Under the pieces are notes generated by a model. It was not told where the DNA came from, searched no databases, and was given only the letters and a program-made list of their open reading frames with translations. From Limnephilus marmoratus (taxonomy: Eukaryota; Arthropoda; Insecta; Trichoptera; Limnephilidae), in contig OU862917.1 in NCBI GenBank assembly GCA_917880885.1, positions 54,420,727 to 54,484,726 on the forward strand: a stretch of 64,000 nt of DNA, read 5' to 3'. The position numbers and the translations under genes were made by a program. Positions 52,123 to 62,160 of the stretch are shown piece after piece. The stretch's first letter is position 1. Each line of letters opens with the position of its first letter.

Positions 52123-52479
52123 CTAACCATCACGCCGTTTCCCGCAGGGGTACGCAGAGAGGACAGACCGCCAAATATCCCGGTCTTGGCACACATTCCT
52201 TGCCTCGTTTACATTCATACAACGTCTCGTACATTCTCTTCTATTATTCTTACTCTTGACATGGCCCGACTCAAGTATCTGATTCACTTGGTCGTGCCGT
52301 GTCTTTCTTGGGCGTCCTCGACTTCTTCTACCATTTACATTTGCGTCATATATTCTCCTTACACTCCTTTCCTCGTTCATTCGCTCTACATGCCCAAACC
52401 ATCGGAGCGTTCCTTTCTTAATCTTACTCATTGCGCTTACATCAGCCTTGCATTCTTTGCGGATTTCAAATTTAGCCAA
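52123..52479 (-). pseudogene. RTE-W LINE 3' end (host of the gypsy insertion)
   Basis: Minus strand from 52475 reads IRKECKADVSAMSKIKKGTL, RWFGHVERMNEERSVRRIYD, NGRRSRGRPRKTRHDQVNQI, DIWRSVLSAYPCG and ends in the TAAC tail that received the LTR element. Open in this piece, but it lacks the whole catalytic part. The 5' break is near 52475. Confidence 0.85.
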
Positions 52480-52574
52480 ATAATTATATTTTTAAAAGTT
52501 TGTTTCTTACATACGTTCTTACATTTCTAATGAAATAATACATTTTTAGTAGTTTACGTTTATATTTTTTAAAG

Positions 52575-52793
52575 AGGTTGAGGGAGGTCTTTTATCCTCT
52601 CCAGCCGGAAACTCTCGACCCATCGCCTTGCACCGCTATTGCAGGGATGCGTCTTACGTCCGTCACTCCTGGACGTAATTCCCTAGCACCCCTCATACCT
52701 ATTTCCTTCCCAGAACTTCCTCTCCTTCGTTTCCTTAAAAAAACCCTCCACACAGCATCCCCTTAGACGACATAGGCCCTGAGGGAAACACGG
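52575..52793 (+). mobile_element. Dwarf-K element, 5'-truncated
   Basis: Begins GGTTGAGGGAGGTCTTTTA, then CATCGCCTTGCACCGCTATT, CTTCCCAGAACTTCCTCTCC, CCCTCCACACAGCATCCCC and the left arm of the 3' hairpin GGCCCTGAGGGAAA; broken there. Confidence 0.82.
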
Positions 52794-52794
52794 G

Positions 52795-52862
52795 ATGCCC
52801 GGGTGGGACCCAAATGCGATGCCAACTCAGCCACCGACCGATCGTTGGTCAATCTTCGCCTT
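52795..52862 (-). mobile_element. SINE-B fragment
   Basis: Minus strand GTGGCTGAGTTGGCATCGCA, TTTGGGTCCCACCCGGGCA matches the copy at 9478-9560. It joins directly to the end of dwarf-K. Confidence 0.5.
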
Positions 52863-53440
52863 AATCCCGAATCTTGATAAAAAGACGAACCAAATGTAAA
52901 ATTGAAGGACAAAGCATCATTTAAAACCCTCATAAATTGGTAGTTCCAAAGACCCTCGGGTTCCTGACAGTTGAGGCTTGTAGTTATCACACTAAAACAA
53001 TCAAAAATCTTTATTCATAATCTTCTGCTTACCATTTTTTCCTCGGATCCGGGATGAGGGGATCAGAGAGCCTGGCTGGAAAGGATCCAGAGAAAAGTAT
53101 CCAGTGAAATATATGGGCGGCTCAAGGCAGTGTGACGCGCCATGTTTACTGCATACTTACGCGGGGATAGCGGGGAGGGGTCGTAAAGGTGGTTACGGCG
53201 CCCGGGGTTGTCACTGTAACGGCGTGTGTATTTCTTTGGTGTAGGGAATGGGGTTGGGTGAGATGATTCCAAAAAAAACAACTTTTTGGACTCATTAAAT
53301 TTAATGTGATTGGTAACACGGGTTCCAATTGTCCTTGGTCAGTTGAACTTGAGAAAAAATATTAAATTATTTTTTAATTGAGAATTTTTAACAGAGTGAT
53401 ACCAAGACAGAAACAAAATAAGACCAAGGTCATCAATCCT
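52863..53440. other. Intergenic; nothing recognised
   Basis: GC-richer at 53040-53230 without recognisable coding content. Confidence 0.4.
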
Positions 53441-53441
53441 T

Positions 53442-55500
53442 TTTTTTTTTTTTTTATTTAAGTTTTTATTCCAGCAGGACTGGGAGGGTAGTGCAATCCC
53501 AGTCTGCCATATTACATAAACAACTATAAAAAAAAAAAAAGTTTAAATATTAGGTAAGTACCTAATTAAAACATAAAATGAAAACAAAATTCATCACACA
53601 AATAACAAAAAATAAACATAAAATTAAAATAAATAATAAGTAGACAGAATTAAAAATAAAAGATATTTTGGGATCGTCCATCATGGAGGTCGCCTCATCA
53701 TCTGCATCCATCGCTCATTTATTGGGGAACTGAGCCACTCGGATGCAGCCACGACAATGATATTGGTTGAAGTTCGTATCCTGCTCCAGAAACTGGCTAG
53801 TCGGTGGCGAAGTAAGGCTGGGAATGAGTGCACCCTCCCCTCGGTAAATATCGTGGAGGCACTGCAGAACCTCGGTAGTTGCATAAGTTGCCTGTATGCG
53901 TTATTTTAGCACACTCTCAGTTTGTCCCATTGCGCTGCTGGGTATTGTGTCCACAGTTCAGACGTATACAGGGCAGTACAGTATGTCTTGAATAGTAATT
54001 TTCTGACATCTTCGCTACAGTGGTAGAACCGCCTTGAGAGCATTCCGGCCCGTATGTTAATTGCTCTTCTTTGTCATTCAATATCTTCTATATCCTTCAT
54101 GTCTTCGGTTAGGATATGTCCTAGATACTTAACTTGTGAGGCCACAAGCAGTTCATTTCCTTCTAGATATATTGGAGGAATATGTGATGGCTCCTTATTG
54201 TGTTTGAAAGCGACGATGACTGACTTTTTAGAATTGTACAACAGGTTATGGGTAACAGGTACTCTTCGCATATTTGCACAAGTCGTCTCATCGCTTTAAT
54301 CGAAGGTGCAAGCAGCACCATGTCATCGGCGTAATTAATGTTGTTACTTCCTTGTCCGCAGATATGACAACCGATTCGTGTATCGTTCAACTCTTGTAAG
54401 AGGTCGTTAATGTACACATTAAATAGAGTTGGAGACATATTTCCCCCTTGCCTGACGCCGCTCTTAAGGAATAAAGGTCTTGAAGAAGCTCCTGCCCATT
54501 GAATGTGATTTTCCTGTTGTCCGTACCAAATAGCCAGCATATTGACCACTGTTGCTGGAACATCTCGCTTTATGAGTTTTTCCCATAATAATTGATGGGA
54601 AACACGATCAAACGCCTTGCTTAAGTCAAGAAAACACCCATAGACTGTGGTTTTTCTTTTTTTGTAGTAGGCTATTGTTTGTTTTACTCCATAAATGGCC
54701 ATATCGGTTGATGAGGCGCTCTTGAAGCCGAATTGGTTATCAAGGGTAAATAGTTTCTCTTTGACTAGCGCGAATAAGATTTTTTCAAATAGTCTCGAAA
54801 GCATTGTCGCCAAGGAAATCGGTCGGTAATTTCCTAATACCGATGCATCCAGCTGATTGGATTTCAGGATTGGTACGATAATAGTTTTGCTCATATCCAT
54901 CGGCATATGTGTGTGTCTTAGGAGGCTTGAGTACAGGGCGGCTAGAATAATATGAAGTTGATCTCCTGCGTATTTTATGTGCTCAATACCAATGGCGTCG
55001 TATCCTGGACTGTTACCATGGGCGGTTTGCTTAATTGCGCTCTCAATCATTTCATGAGTAACATTCATGACCAGGTCATCATTGGCCGCAGGCGGGCATG
55101 TCATTATCGAAGGTTTCGTGGTATCTCCTTGATCCTCGCTTAAAGAGAAAAAGTCTCTAAATTCGTTGGCTATGTTTTCATCACCCATAATGTTGTTGAC
55201 GCATAGTGGAACTTTGCTCTTGGCTTTCAGCACAGTTGAAGTTTTTTGCCAAAACTTTCTGAAATCTTTGTTATGCATAGACGTAGCTATGCTATCCATT
55301 CGTGCTTTGTTTTCCGAGTGTTGACATTTTCGGAGAGCAATTTTAAAAGATTTCTTACTAGTTTTCCTTTCGTCTTCGAAACGGCCTTCCGTAGGCCTTC
55401 CGGCTTGAACCCAGCAGAGGAATGCATGTCTTGAATGGCGGTACAAAGTGGAGATTTCTGTATAAAGTGGAGACTTTTGTAAAATGTTCACATCATTCGT
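53442..55500 (-). mobile_element. 5'-truncated LINE (RT only), with A-tail
   Basis: Minus strand; a run of about 17 T (plus strand, 53441-53457) is the A-tail. RT is encoded at 55491-54163 and the C-terminal part continues in a different frame (54271-54074, NSKKSVIVAFKHNKEPSHIP, SQVKYLGHILTED). No endonuclease, so the copy is 5'-truncated near 55500. A degenerate C-terminal region follows to about 53660. Confidence 0.85.
54163..55491 (-). pseudogene. Reverse transcriptase of a truncated LINE
   Basis: 442 residues. RT motifs: GNSPGYDAIGIEHIKYAGD, IIVPILKSNQ, NYRPISLATMLSRLFEKILF, QFGFKSASSTDMAI, CFLDLSKAFDRVSH, SGVRQGGNMSPTLFNVYIND, and the catalytic INYADDMVLL (about 387). The DD pair is intact, but a frameshift about 20 residues later breaks the thumb region (the last 40 residues here are out of frame), and the N-terminal half is absent. 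Not functional as it stands. The motif forms suit a CR1/L2-like or related clade; I cannot fix it more closely. Confidence 0.82.
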
Positions 55501-55571
55501 TGAGTATTGGAAACAAAAATAAATAATAGTATTACATTATAACGTAAAGAAAAGAAACATTATAGTTTAAA
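55501..55571. other. Short spacer
   Basis: AT-rich; nothing seen. Confidence 0.4.
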
Positions 55572-55848
55572 TTTGGGAGGCGTGAATGGGTACCGCCGCC
55601 CCGGGAACCTTTATTGGATAACCATCACCTCTGCCATAGGTCACCCCAAGTGGTTCGCTGCGTTTGGTGATTTAGCAAGGGTGCCCGGGTACATGGGGTG
55701 AGGTTTGTCTCTTCCTTCCCAGAACTCTCCTCTCCTTCCTTTCCTTTAAAAAACCCTCCACACAGCTCCCCAAAGATTACATAGGCCCTGAGAGAAATTA
55801 TTTTCCTCAGGGCCTCCTGTGTGGAGCTCATGTAAAAAAAAGTGCAAA
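55572..55848 (+). mobile_element. Dwarf-K element, independent short form
   Basis: Plus strand, both ends present: TTTGGGAGGCGTGAATGGG to TGTGTGGAGCTCATG and eight A. The 3' hairpin (GGCCCTGAGA..CCTCAGGGCC) is kept. The centre is deleted between GGTTTGTC and TCTTCCTTCCC, a different joint from the 1-275/20640 subtype. Confidence 0.88.
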
Positions 55849-55886
55849 ATCAAAGATAGTAACAACATAAAAAGGTAAAATGTCAT

Positions 55887-56443
55887 TTAACCCCTTAGTC
55901 CTCGGGCGATTTCTGAATGAAGGTTATAAAATTTCCGGTTTGAAAATTTTTGTTTTGTAATTATATGTTTAATATGTTATTTAACTATTAATTCATATAA
56001 TTAATTATAAACAATGGAATATTAATTTATAATACTGTTTTTGAAAGGTGATAAAATAAGCTTTAATTGTAATAATTATTAGAGAAAAACATGATGAAAT
56101 AAAAGTGGCTCTTGTTTTGTTTTTTTCCAACTAAAATTACAGATGATGAAAAAAGAAAAGACATGCATATGTTATTAGACAAATGAATATTTATTTTTAT
56201 GAAAAAATCACGAAGTCTCATTAATTTTTCGCAAATTGCAGCCGGAAACTCGGTTTCATAGAGGTGCGATATGTAATTTTTCTTTGGTTAATTTCTAGAT
56301 TTGAAAATAAATTGAGATATTTTCTCTTTCTAACACCGTTTAGACTTAGACCATATATCTCACTATGAGTAAGGGAGATACAACGATTTTTTGAGACCTA
56401 CGTGAGTTTTTCCAAAGACGAACAAATTGGTGTAAGGGGTTAA
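55887..56443. mobile_element. piggyBac-type MITE
   Basis: TTAA at both ends (55887-55890, 56440-56443) and inverted CCCCTTA / TAAGGGG immediately inside: the target duplication and CCC..GGG start of piggyBac elements. No transposase. A related partial copy lies inverted at 60954-61165. Confidence 0.7.
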
Positions 56444-58258
56444 GATGTTTGGATTTTATAAGTGTGTTGGAGAAAACATCAATTTCTTGATCATACCATT
56501 TTTGTTATAAAAACGATGCATGTGAGAGAAACTGAATGTTTCTAATCTAAATGTTTCATATTATTTTATTTGTGGTCTGATTTTTAGGTTAAGAATTATT
56601 TTGGAAATAAGTTTATTTTAAGTCTGAATTTTAATTTTAATTTTAATTTTTCTGAAGTTTAAATAAGTCTGAATCAATTTATTTTCAAACGTGATACCAT
56701 TTGGACAATGTTAAATGTCCATTAGGGTATTGTGTGTAAAAAAATTAAGATTTTAACTTTTTTAATTATCTGTGACCGGTCTACAAACCCCGCTTTAGTC
56801 TCTGATCCAGTTCGTTATGATAGCCGCAGCAGTGTGAAATTAAGAAGAAAAGAAAAGATATTACACATAAAGTCACGTATTATCAAATATCAAATTATTT
56901 CAAAAGGCGTATTTAAATACACAACGGTAAGATTTTCAAGGCCAGAAATATTACGTTGATTATTTTTGGGGTGTATTTTCTACCCGTTTAGTCGACTTTC
57001 CGCCAGCCTTACTGTGTTCATCATCATATGGTTGAAGTCCCAATAATCAAACAACGTAAGGCTAGAGTCATGTGTCTGTTTGTTTTTGATGGCCTTCTTA
57101 ATGAATGATTTCAATCCTTTTGTACCAGACGTATCAAGCCTGTACAAGACTGTAAAAAAAGGGTACCGGTTTCAGTACACGACCAGGATGAAATGATTGA
57201 AATAATAATAATACTGACCTCCCGTGCACCCAGTGCCTGATGAGTTGAGGACACTGGATGTGCCTACTCCTCTGCCCAGTCCTGGTGCGTGGCGGTTGCC
57301 TGAAGTAGGGCCGGCTTTCTGGAGGAGACTGATGGCACCAGGAGCAAAGTCTAGGCAGAGGTCGGCGGGAGGCAGCGGATGATAATAACTTTTCCCAGAA
57401 GGAAATAATAACACGAGTTGACGTTGATGGAAGAACTAATTTATTTTCAAAAAATCACGCCTTTTATACCCGTTTTCGGGTGAAAAAACGGTCACGTGGT
57501 ACATTTTTAGAGTGGGGGGATTTACCTATCCCGTTTTGTATATAAGGAGCGGTTTTCTGTTGCCGCTGGTTTTGCCGACCATTTCCTCGAAAGTTATAAC
57601 GTAAATACTCGTATTTGGTTAACCTCGTGGTATTTAAATGTGTGAATCGACATCTTACTGTCAGAATGGAATATTGAGGTTATGAAAGTTAAATCTTGTA
57701 GTAAGGTAATGCTAAGCTCAGGGTAGGTAAGACATGTGAATATGGTAATCAATACTAAATGAAATTAAAGGCTATAAAGGGAATATAATATTTAATCATA
57801 AATACAAGGTTTGATCAACAAAAGAGACTCTAAATAAATTAAATGATTATACTCAGGGTATGGTGACTGCTCCAAGAAAACAGTGCATATTGTATCATAA
57901 GTTGCTTCTAAGATTGAAAGATGGAAGGCGCCAGTCGTTTATTAAAATTGCCCTAGAACTATTAAACGACAAATAGTCTGTTAAATTATGTATGAGAAAA
58001 CCAATGAAAATATAATAACGATACGTGATTGATAATTCCCATGAGGTCTGTGAATCTGTGAGATCTTCTGCCCGTCGAGTTTCTGTCAGGATCCACATGC
58101 CGTCGGCCGTCTCACAAGTCGCCTGGAATCAAACTGAAGTACTACTGTGCCCGCGGCGCTCTCGAACTTTGCGAAGCATGGGCACCAACCTCGGAATACA
58201 GATGGCTTGTAATGCTGCCAACCACACTGGTCGAATCCATTGAGCATTATAGTGTCTT
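56444..58258. other. Intergenic; possible old LTR
   Basis: 57200-57480 is GC-rich and, on the minus strand, shows TATAAAAGGCG, GAAAATAAATTAG and then AACGTCAACTCGTGTT, which could be the promoter/polyA part of an old LTR, but no matching partner was found. 58060-58250 is GC-richer with no recognised coding sequence. Confidence 0.35.
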
Positions 58259-58274
58259 AGCGGTTCTTACCGCT
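58259..58274. other. Hairpin 1
   Basis: AGCGGT TCTT ACCGCT, 6 bp perfect, four-base loop. Confidence 0.75.
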
Positions 58275-58364
58275 ACAAAGTGGTCGATTAAAATTGGTTT
58301 CTTAAATTAATTATACAGGTCAGGTTAATGTATTTACAATGTTTTCCTTAAAACTACAGTGTTT

Positions 58365-58387
58365 CTACGGATGTTCTACATTCGTAG
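58365..58387. other. Hairpin 2
   Basis: CTACGGATGT TCT ACATTCGTAG, 10 pairs (one G-T), three-base loop. Confidence 0.75.
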
Positions 58388-58497
58388 ATTTTTTGTTTGA
58401 TAAGTTTGGGTTGATTTTAAGGAAGTTTGACTTTTTGTCGGTAGGTATTTGTTATTTAACAAAGTGTTTGAATAGTTACAAAGAAGTTAATATTTTT

Positions 58498-58561
58498 CCC
58501 AGGTCCCCCGTAAGCCTGGCTATCGAAACCTTTTGGTTTCGTCGCCTTACGAGGTCCTGGG
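58498..58561. other. Hairpin 3, two-tier
   Basis: Outer stem CCCAGG..CCTGGG continues with CC/GG and GTAAG/CTTAC; inner stem CGAAACC TTTT GGTTTCG is a perfect 7 bp hairpin (58524-58541). Confidence 0.8.
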
Positions 58562-58673
58562 ATTTTTAAAATGGAGAAAAAGTGAAATGATGCTAAAGTC
58601 TCGAAAATCTGCTCAAGTGCTGATAGCGCTGGCAGTTTAAGAGTTACAATGTTTATTTATGGCTCTATGGATG

Positions 58674-58722
58674 CCCCGTAGGACTCTGCACTGAAACGTC
58701 TTAATTTCAGCGTCCTACGGGG
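58674..58722. other. Hairpin 4, two-tier
   Basis: Outer CCCCGTAGGAC with GTCCTACGGGG, 11 bp perfect; inner CTGAAA with TTTCAG (58691-58696, 58705-58710). Confidence 0.85.
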
Positions 58723-58856
58723 TGTTTAAACGAAGTTATATTAAAATATGGTGTATTTTTGACCAATATAAAGGCCCTTAATAGGGACGCCCAAACTGGT
58801 TTTTTGGCTTTGTAGCCGGAGAAATAGCCCTGAAGGCGATAAAATAATAAGTTTAG

Positions 58857-58912
58857 GATGTCTCCTGGTGGCAACTTGGTATCCAAGTTTTTACTTGTGT
58901 CACCAGGGCATC
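58857..58912. other. Hairpin 5, motif copy A
   Basis: GATG..CATC closing pair, CCTGGTG with CACCAGG (7 bp), inner AACTTGG TAT CCAAGTT (7 bp, three-base loop). Shares its plan with 59273-59338. Confidence 0.85.
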
Positions 58913-58973
58913 TGTGTATTAAGAAAAAGGACATTTAAAATTGATAAAATGTGTTTTGAAAAAGATCGTTGCT

Positions 58974-59026
58974 GGCGGCACGGTAAAGCCGACTGAGAGC
59001 CCAAAAAGGCCCTTGTGGGGGCCGCC
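58974..59026. other. Hairpin 6
   Basis: GGCGGC with GCCGCC, enclosing CGG TAAAG CCG and a CCC/GGG stem. Confidence 0.65.
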
Positions 59027-59103
59027 AAAAACGGGAGGTAAAGCAGCCTGCTTGGTAGAGCAGCCGCTTTCTGCTGAGCCATAACGGCAGAACAGCAAGG
59101 GAG

Positions 59104-59137
59104 GGAAGGCAGTCCGCTTAGCGGAGTAGCTGCTTCC
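59104..59137. other. Hairpin 7, two-tier
   Basis: GGAAG-CAG with CTGCTTCC (one bulged G) enclosing TCCGC TTA GCGGA, 5 bp perfect. Confidence 0.75.
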
Positions 59138-59155
59138 TTCGGAGCCGAAAAAAGC

Positions 59156-59171
59156 GGCCCTTCTCAGGGCC
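59156..59171. other. Hairpin 8
   Basis: GGCCCT TCTC AGGGCC, 6 bp perfect, four-base loop. Confidence 0.8.
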
Positions 59172-59179
59172 ATAACTAA

Positions 59180-59208
59180 AAAGGAGGCTAGTCAGCCTGG
59201 TTGCCTTT
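59180..59208. other. Hairpin 9
   Basis: Outer AAAGG/CCTTT and inner GGCT AGTC AGCC. Confidence 0.6.
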
Positions 59209-59272
59209 GGAGGCGTAAATAATCATAAATAAAGTATTAATTGTTAAAATTATTAAAATTATAGGATTCTAG

Positions 59273-59338
59273 AATGTCTCCCGGTGCAAACTTGGCACAC
59301 AAGCTTTATTTGGTTGCACCGGGGCATTGTACATAAGC
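59273..59338. other. Hairpin 10, motif copy B
   Basis: AATG..CATT closing pair, CCCGGTGCAA with TTGCACCGGG (10 bp perfect), inner CTTG/CAAG. Same plan as 58857-58912 with paired base changes. Confidence 0.85.
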
Positions 59339-59639
59339 AAAACATATAAAATTAAAAATTAAGAAATGAGGGAGAGCAACACGTCGGTTACACCTTTGCT
59401 TGTGATATTTCACAATTCATTAATTTAAAACATCATCATCATCATCATCTTCTTCCCCTTATCCTATTCGGGTCGGGGATCCATTGCATCGACAAGGCTC
59501 CTCCATACGTCCCTGTCTTGTGCTGATTGTTCGGCCATGATCCCATTTCGTAACCAATGCCACTCGTCTCAAGTGCCTCATTTCGGCAGCTTGGACTCTA
59601 GAGCGTTAATTTAAAACAACAAATTAAAAAATATTTTCT
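59339..59639. other. Intergenic with dispersed-repeat scrap
   Basis: An ATC microsatellite at 59432-59450 leads into CTTATCCTATTCGGGTCGGG and CATACGTCCCTGTCTTGTGC; such ATC-repeat-plus-phrase ends are common in dispersed insect retroelements. Family not identified. Confidence 0.4.
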
Positions 59640-59905
59640 GCACTTTTCAGGGTGGGAGATACTTCCAGTATCTTTCTGGTAATCGACCACCATTCAGAAT
59701 TCAAACGTTGCTTGAAATGGCTTTAGCCGTGTTTAGTGACCAGATCTCAATAGCATGGTTCTTGGCCACATTCCTCTTTCCCATATCCTACCCCTCTCTA
59801 CCTTCAACCTCACAACATACCCCAATTGGGGATGCCGTAATCTCACTGGCGGCAAATGGTTGGGAGCCGTTTTGACTCTCGTGCGGTATTCACATAAAAA
59901 ATAAA
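59640..59905 (+). mobile_element. SINE-A, 5'-truncated copy
   Basis: Starts at CACTTTTCAGGGTGGGAG in the body, contains ACCACCATTCAGAATTCAAA, CCCAATTGGGGATGCCG and GTGCGGTATTCACATAAAAA. tRNA head absent. Confidence 0.82.
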
Positions 59906-60257
59906 CAACGAATTGAATAAGCAAGTGCACATCAAGTATTGACTCAAGGTATTTGTATTATGGTATTTGTAGTTTTTTTTTAATATAGGTACATAATTAC
60001 CTATGTCTTAATTCAATCTTTGTACAACCTAAAAATGAAACGATACGAAATTGTGTTCGCTGGAATAGGGAGATAATGTTTGTAGGAAAAACAAGGTAGG
60101 AAAAAGTATGACCAATCACTTACCAATGTATCACAATCACAATTTAGTTATGTAGTTCCACCGCGAAACCTCGGGGTGATTATCGTAACATCATATACTT
60201 ATTTTTAACATGTTTAATTCGTAGAAATCCATTTTAATTTTAATTTCTATAATATAT
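59906..60257. other. Anonymous AT-rich DNA
   Basis: Nothing recognised. Confidence 0.4.
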
Positions 60258-60485
60258 TCAGTAATATTATTATTCAATTTATAAAAACAGTTTATTAATA
60301 AACCAGTTCTACTATGTAATTATTATTACACATGACAGCTGTTTCATCTTCTGAAGGCATTGTCAAACTGTCTGAAGGCATTATCAAACAAAAGGCGAAA
60401 CAGCTATCACGCGTAATATTAATTACATAGCAGAACTTGTTTATAAATAAACTCTTTTTATAAATTGAATAATAATATTATTGAG
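60258..60485. mobile_element. Foldback element
   Basis: Left arm (TAATATTATTATTCAATTTA, AACAGTTTATTAATAAACCA, GTTCT.CTATGTAATTA, GACAGCTGTTTC) and right arm (GAAACAGCTATC, TTAATTACATAGCAGAACTT, TTATAAATAAACT, TAAATTGAATAATAATATTA) are inverted copies of about 95 bp. The centre repeats TCTGAAGGCATT.TCAAAC twice. Confidence 0.7.
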
Positions 60486-60953
60486 TATACAAAAGAAAAA
60501 AAAGGCAACATCACATTTAATTTTTTAAAAATTTTTATTTATTCATTGCATATTATGAATATTATGGTTACATCATTAATTTGTCGATTTTTCGACCAAT
60601 ATGCTAGGCTCGTGCCCGTGTTATGGTGGTTGATGAAATTAAATATCACAACAGAACGAATGAGTACAAAACGATACTATGTACTTGATATGCTCAAATT
60701 GCTTCTTTTTACTTAAAACGAGATTATGTACATGAAAAACATTAACTTGCTACCAAATCCAGATCCAAATCTTTTCAGTTTTCAAAACAAATGCACTCGA
60801 ATTTCGCATTGTTTTTCATAAAATTGCTCTAAATTTCAAATACTTTTCCTGTGAGATGGTTAAGGAGAAGTGATGATATCCTGGTAGGAACTAAGTATAT
60901 TCTCATTTCAAAACCTAACAACAATAATCGACGTAATGCACAAATTCCTTAAC
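60486..60953. other. Anonymous AT-rich DNA
   Basis: Nothing recognised. Confidence 0.4.
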
Positions 60954-61165
60954 CCGTTTAATCACAGGAGACCATATTTGTCCCAGCTCACACAGGTCTC
61001 ATAGAAATCGTTTTTTCTCCCTTACTATCGTAGTGAGAAGTATGATCTAAACGTTATTGGAAAGAGAAGACAACACGCTTTATATTCAAATCTAAAATTT
61101 AACTACAAAATAATTAAAATGTACACCTTTATGAAACCAAAGTTTCCGACCGCAAATTGAAAAAA
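60954..61165 (-). mobile_element. piggyBac-type MITE, partial inverted copy
   Basis: Starts TTAACCCGTTTA and contains TCTCATAGAAATCGTTTTTT, CTCCCTTACTATCGTAGTGAG, ATTCAAATCTA.AA and ATGAAACC.AAGTTTCCG, matching the right part of 55887-56443 in inverse orientation. Its other end was not found. Confidence 0.6.
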
Positions 61166-61631
61166 ATGAAATTATGAATTTTTTAAGAACTATTTTACAC
61201 GAAACGAAAAAATGTGAGGTTAGCGTAACATTTATAATTCATTTATCTAATAAAACATGTGTGTTATTCTATTTTTTTCATTCAGTCATTTTTATTACAA
61301 AAAACTTTACGTGAGTCATTTTTTAAACCTTTTAAAGTTTGCATTTTTTTTATATTTAAAAAATTACGTAGTTATTTCTAGTAATAAATTTTTTGCAAGC
61401 GTATTTCATCACCTTTCGAAAACAGTTTTTAGTTTTTCGATACGTTCACAAATATTTCATTTATTTGGATTTTATTGCACAGCTGAAATATTTTTACTTA
61501 CTGACAAAATACAGTCCATAGACCCTACAGCAAGGAGACCATTTTCTGTTTTTTTTTTAAATATCTCAGGCTAATTCCCAGTCCAAAATCCTCACATTAT
61601 CCAATTCATTCAATCGTGTAGCATTTTAAAT
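61166..61631. other. Anonymous AT-rich DNA
   Basis: T-rich; nothing recognised. Confidence 0.4.
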
Positions 61632-61847
61632 ATGGCGTCTGTCCGGGATTATGAAAATGATGGGAAACGGGGCGGAGAGACTTCTGTGCCCCCAAAGCCT
61701 TCAATAGGCCCTCCTCGTTACGCCGGAAGTTATGGACAGGAAGTCGTGAATGTGCTTCGTGGCGCGAAAACAGTATTTCGAAAAAGGAACGGAATTACGG
61801 AATCCCCCCAAAATACAATATTCGATAAATGCCCCGATTTCGCATAA
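61632..61847 (+). CDS. Small hypothetical ORF, possible host first exon
   Basis: 71 residues starting MASVRDYENDGKRGGETSVP and ending TIFDKCPDFA. Its base composition is clearly more GC-balanced than the AT-rich flanks, and the frame is not built on a known repeat. The start context AAATATGG is acceptable. No domain is recognised, there is no partner exon in view, and a function cannot be given. It is the only frame in the window that might be host coding sequence. Confidence 0.22.
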   Translation: MASVRDYENDGKRGGETSVPPKPSIGPPRYAGSYGQEVVNVLRGAKTVFRKRNGITESPQNTIFDKCPDFA

Positions 61848-61917
61848 CGTACGTATTATTTGAATTTCGAACGTTTAGAAGGCACGGGGCATGCGTGAAA
61901 TTATTATTTTATTGCGC

Positions 61918-62160
61918 TTTACACAAAGGAGATATAGACATTATATTCTATGTAAGGAGTTGCAGACATTAGATATGTAGATATAGACATTGTATTTATT
62001 ATATGTAACGAGTTGCAGACATTAGATATGAAGACATAGACATTATATAATATTATTATACCTAAGGAGTGGCAGACATTAGATATGGAGGGAAATATAG
62101 ACATTATATTATATTATAGGTAAGGAGTTGCAGACATTAGACATGTAGATAAAGACATTA
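61918..62160. repeat. Minisatellite, about four units of 50-63 bp
   Basis: Units built on GTAAGGAGTTGCAGACATTA, GATATGTAGATATAGACATT and a variable AT-rich spacer (TATATTATATTATA). Another unit lies at 62546-62582, beyond an inserted SINE-A. Confidence 0.8.

Larger units (their letters stand above)
58259..59338. other. Hairpin-dense block of unknown origin
   Basis: About 1.08 kb in which nearly every GC-rich stretch is one half of a strong stem. At least ten stem-loops were checked base by base (see the entries that follow and the findings). Between stems the sequence is AT-rich. No long ORF: the only sizeable frame, 58339-58569, ends inside a hairpin. No tRNA, rRNA or transposon ends were recognised. 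Possible readings are a structured non-coding RNA, an insert of organelle-like DNA with GC hairpins, or a repeat made of mobile hairpins. Confidence 0.7.

Noticed and set aside
57180..57600. A solo LTR on the minus strand
   Set aside because: TATA and polyA-like words are present, but there is no TG..CA end pair, target duplication or second copy.
58339..58569. A protein-coding gene in the hairpin block
   Set aside because: The frame ends inside a strong hairpin and has no recognisable motif.
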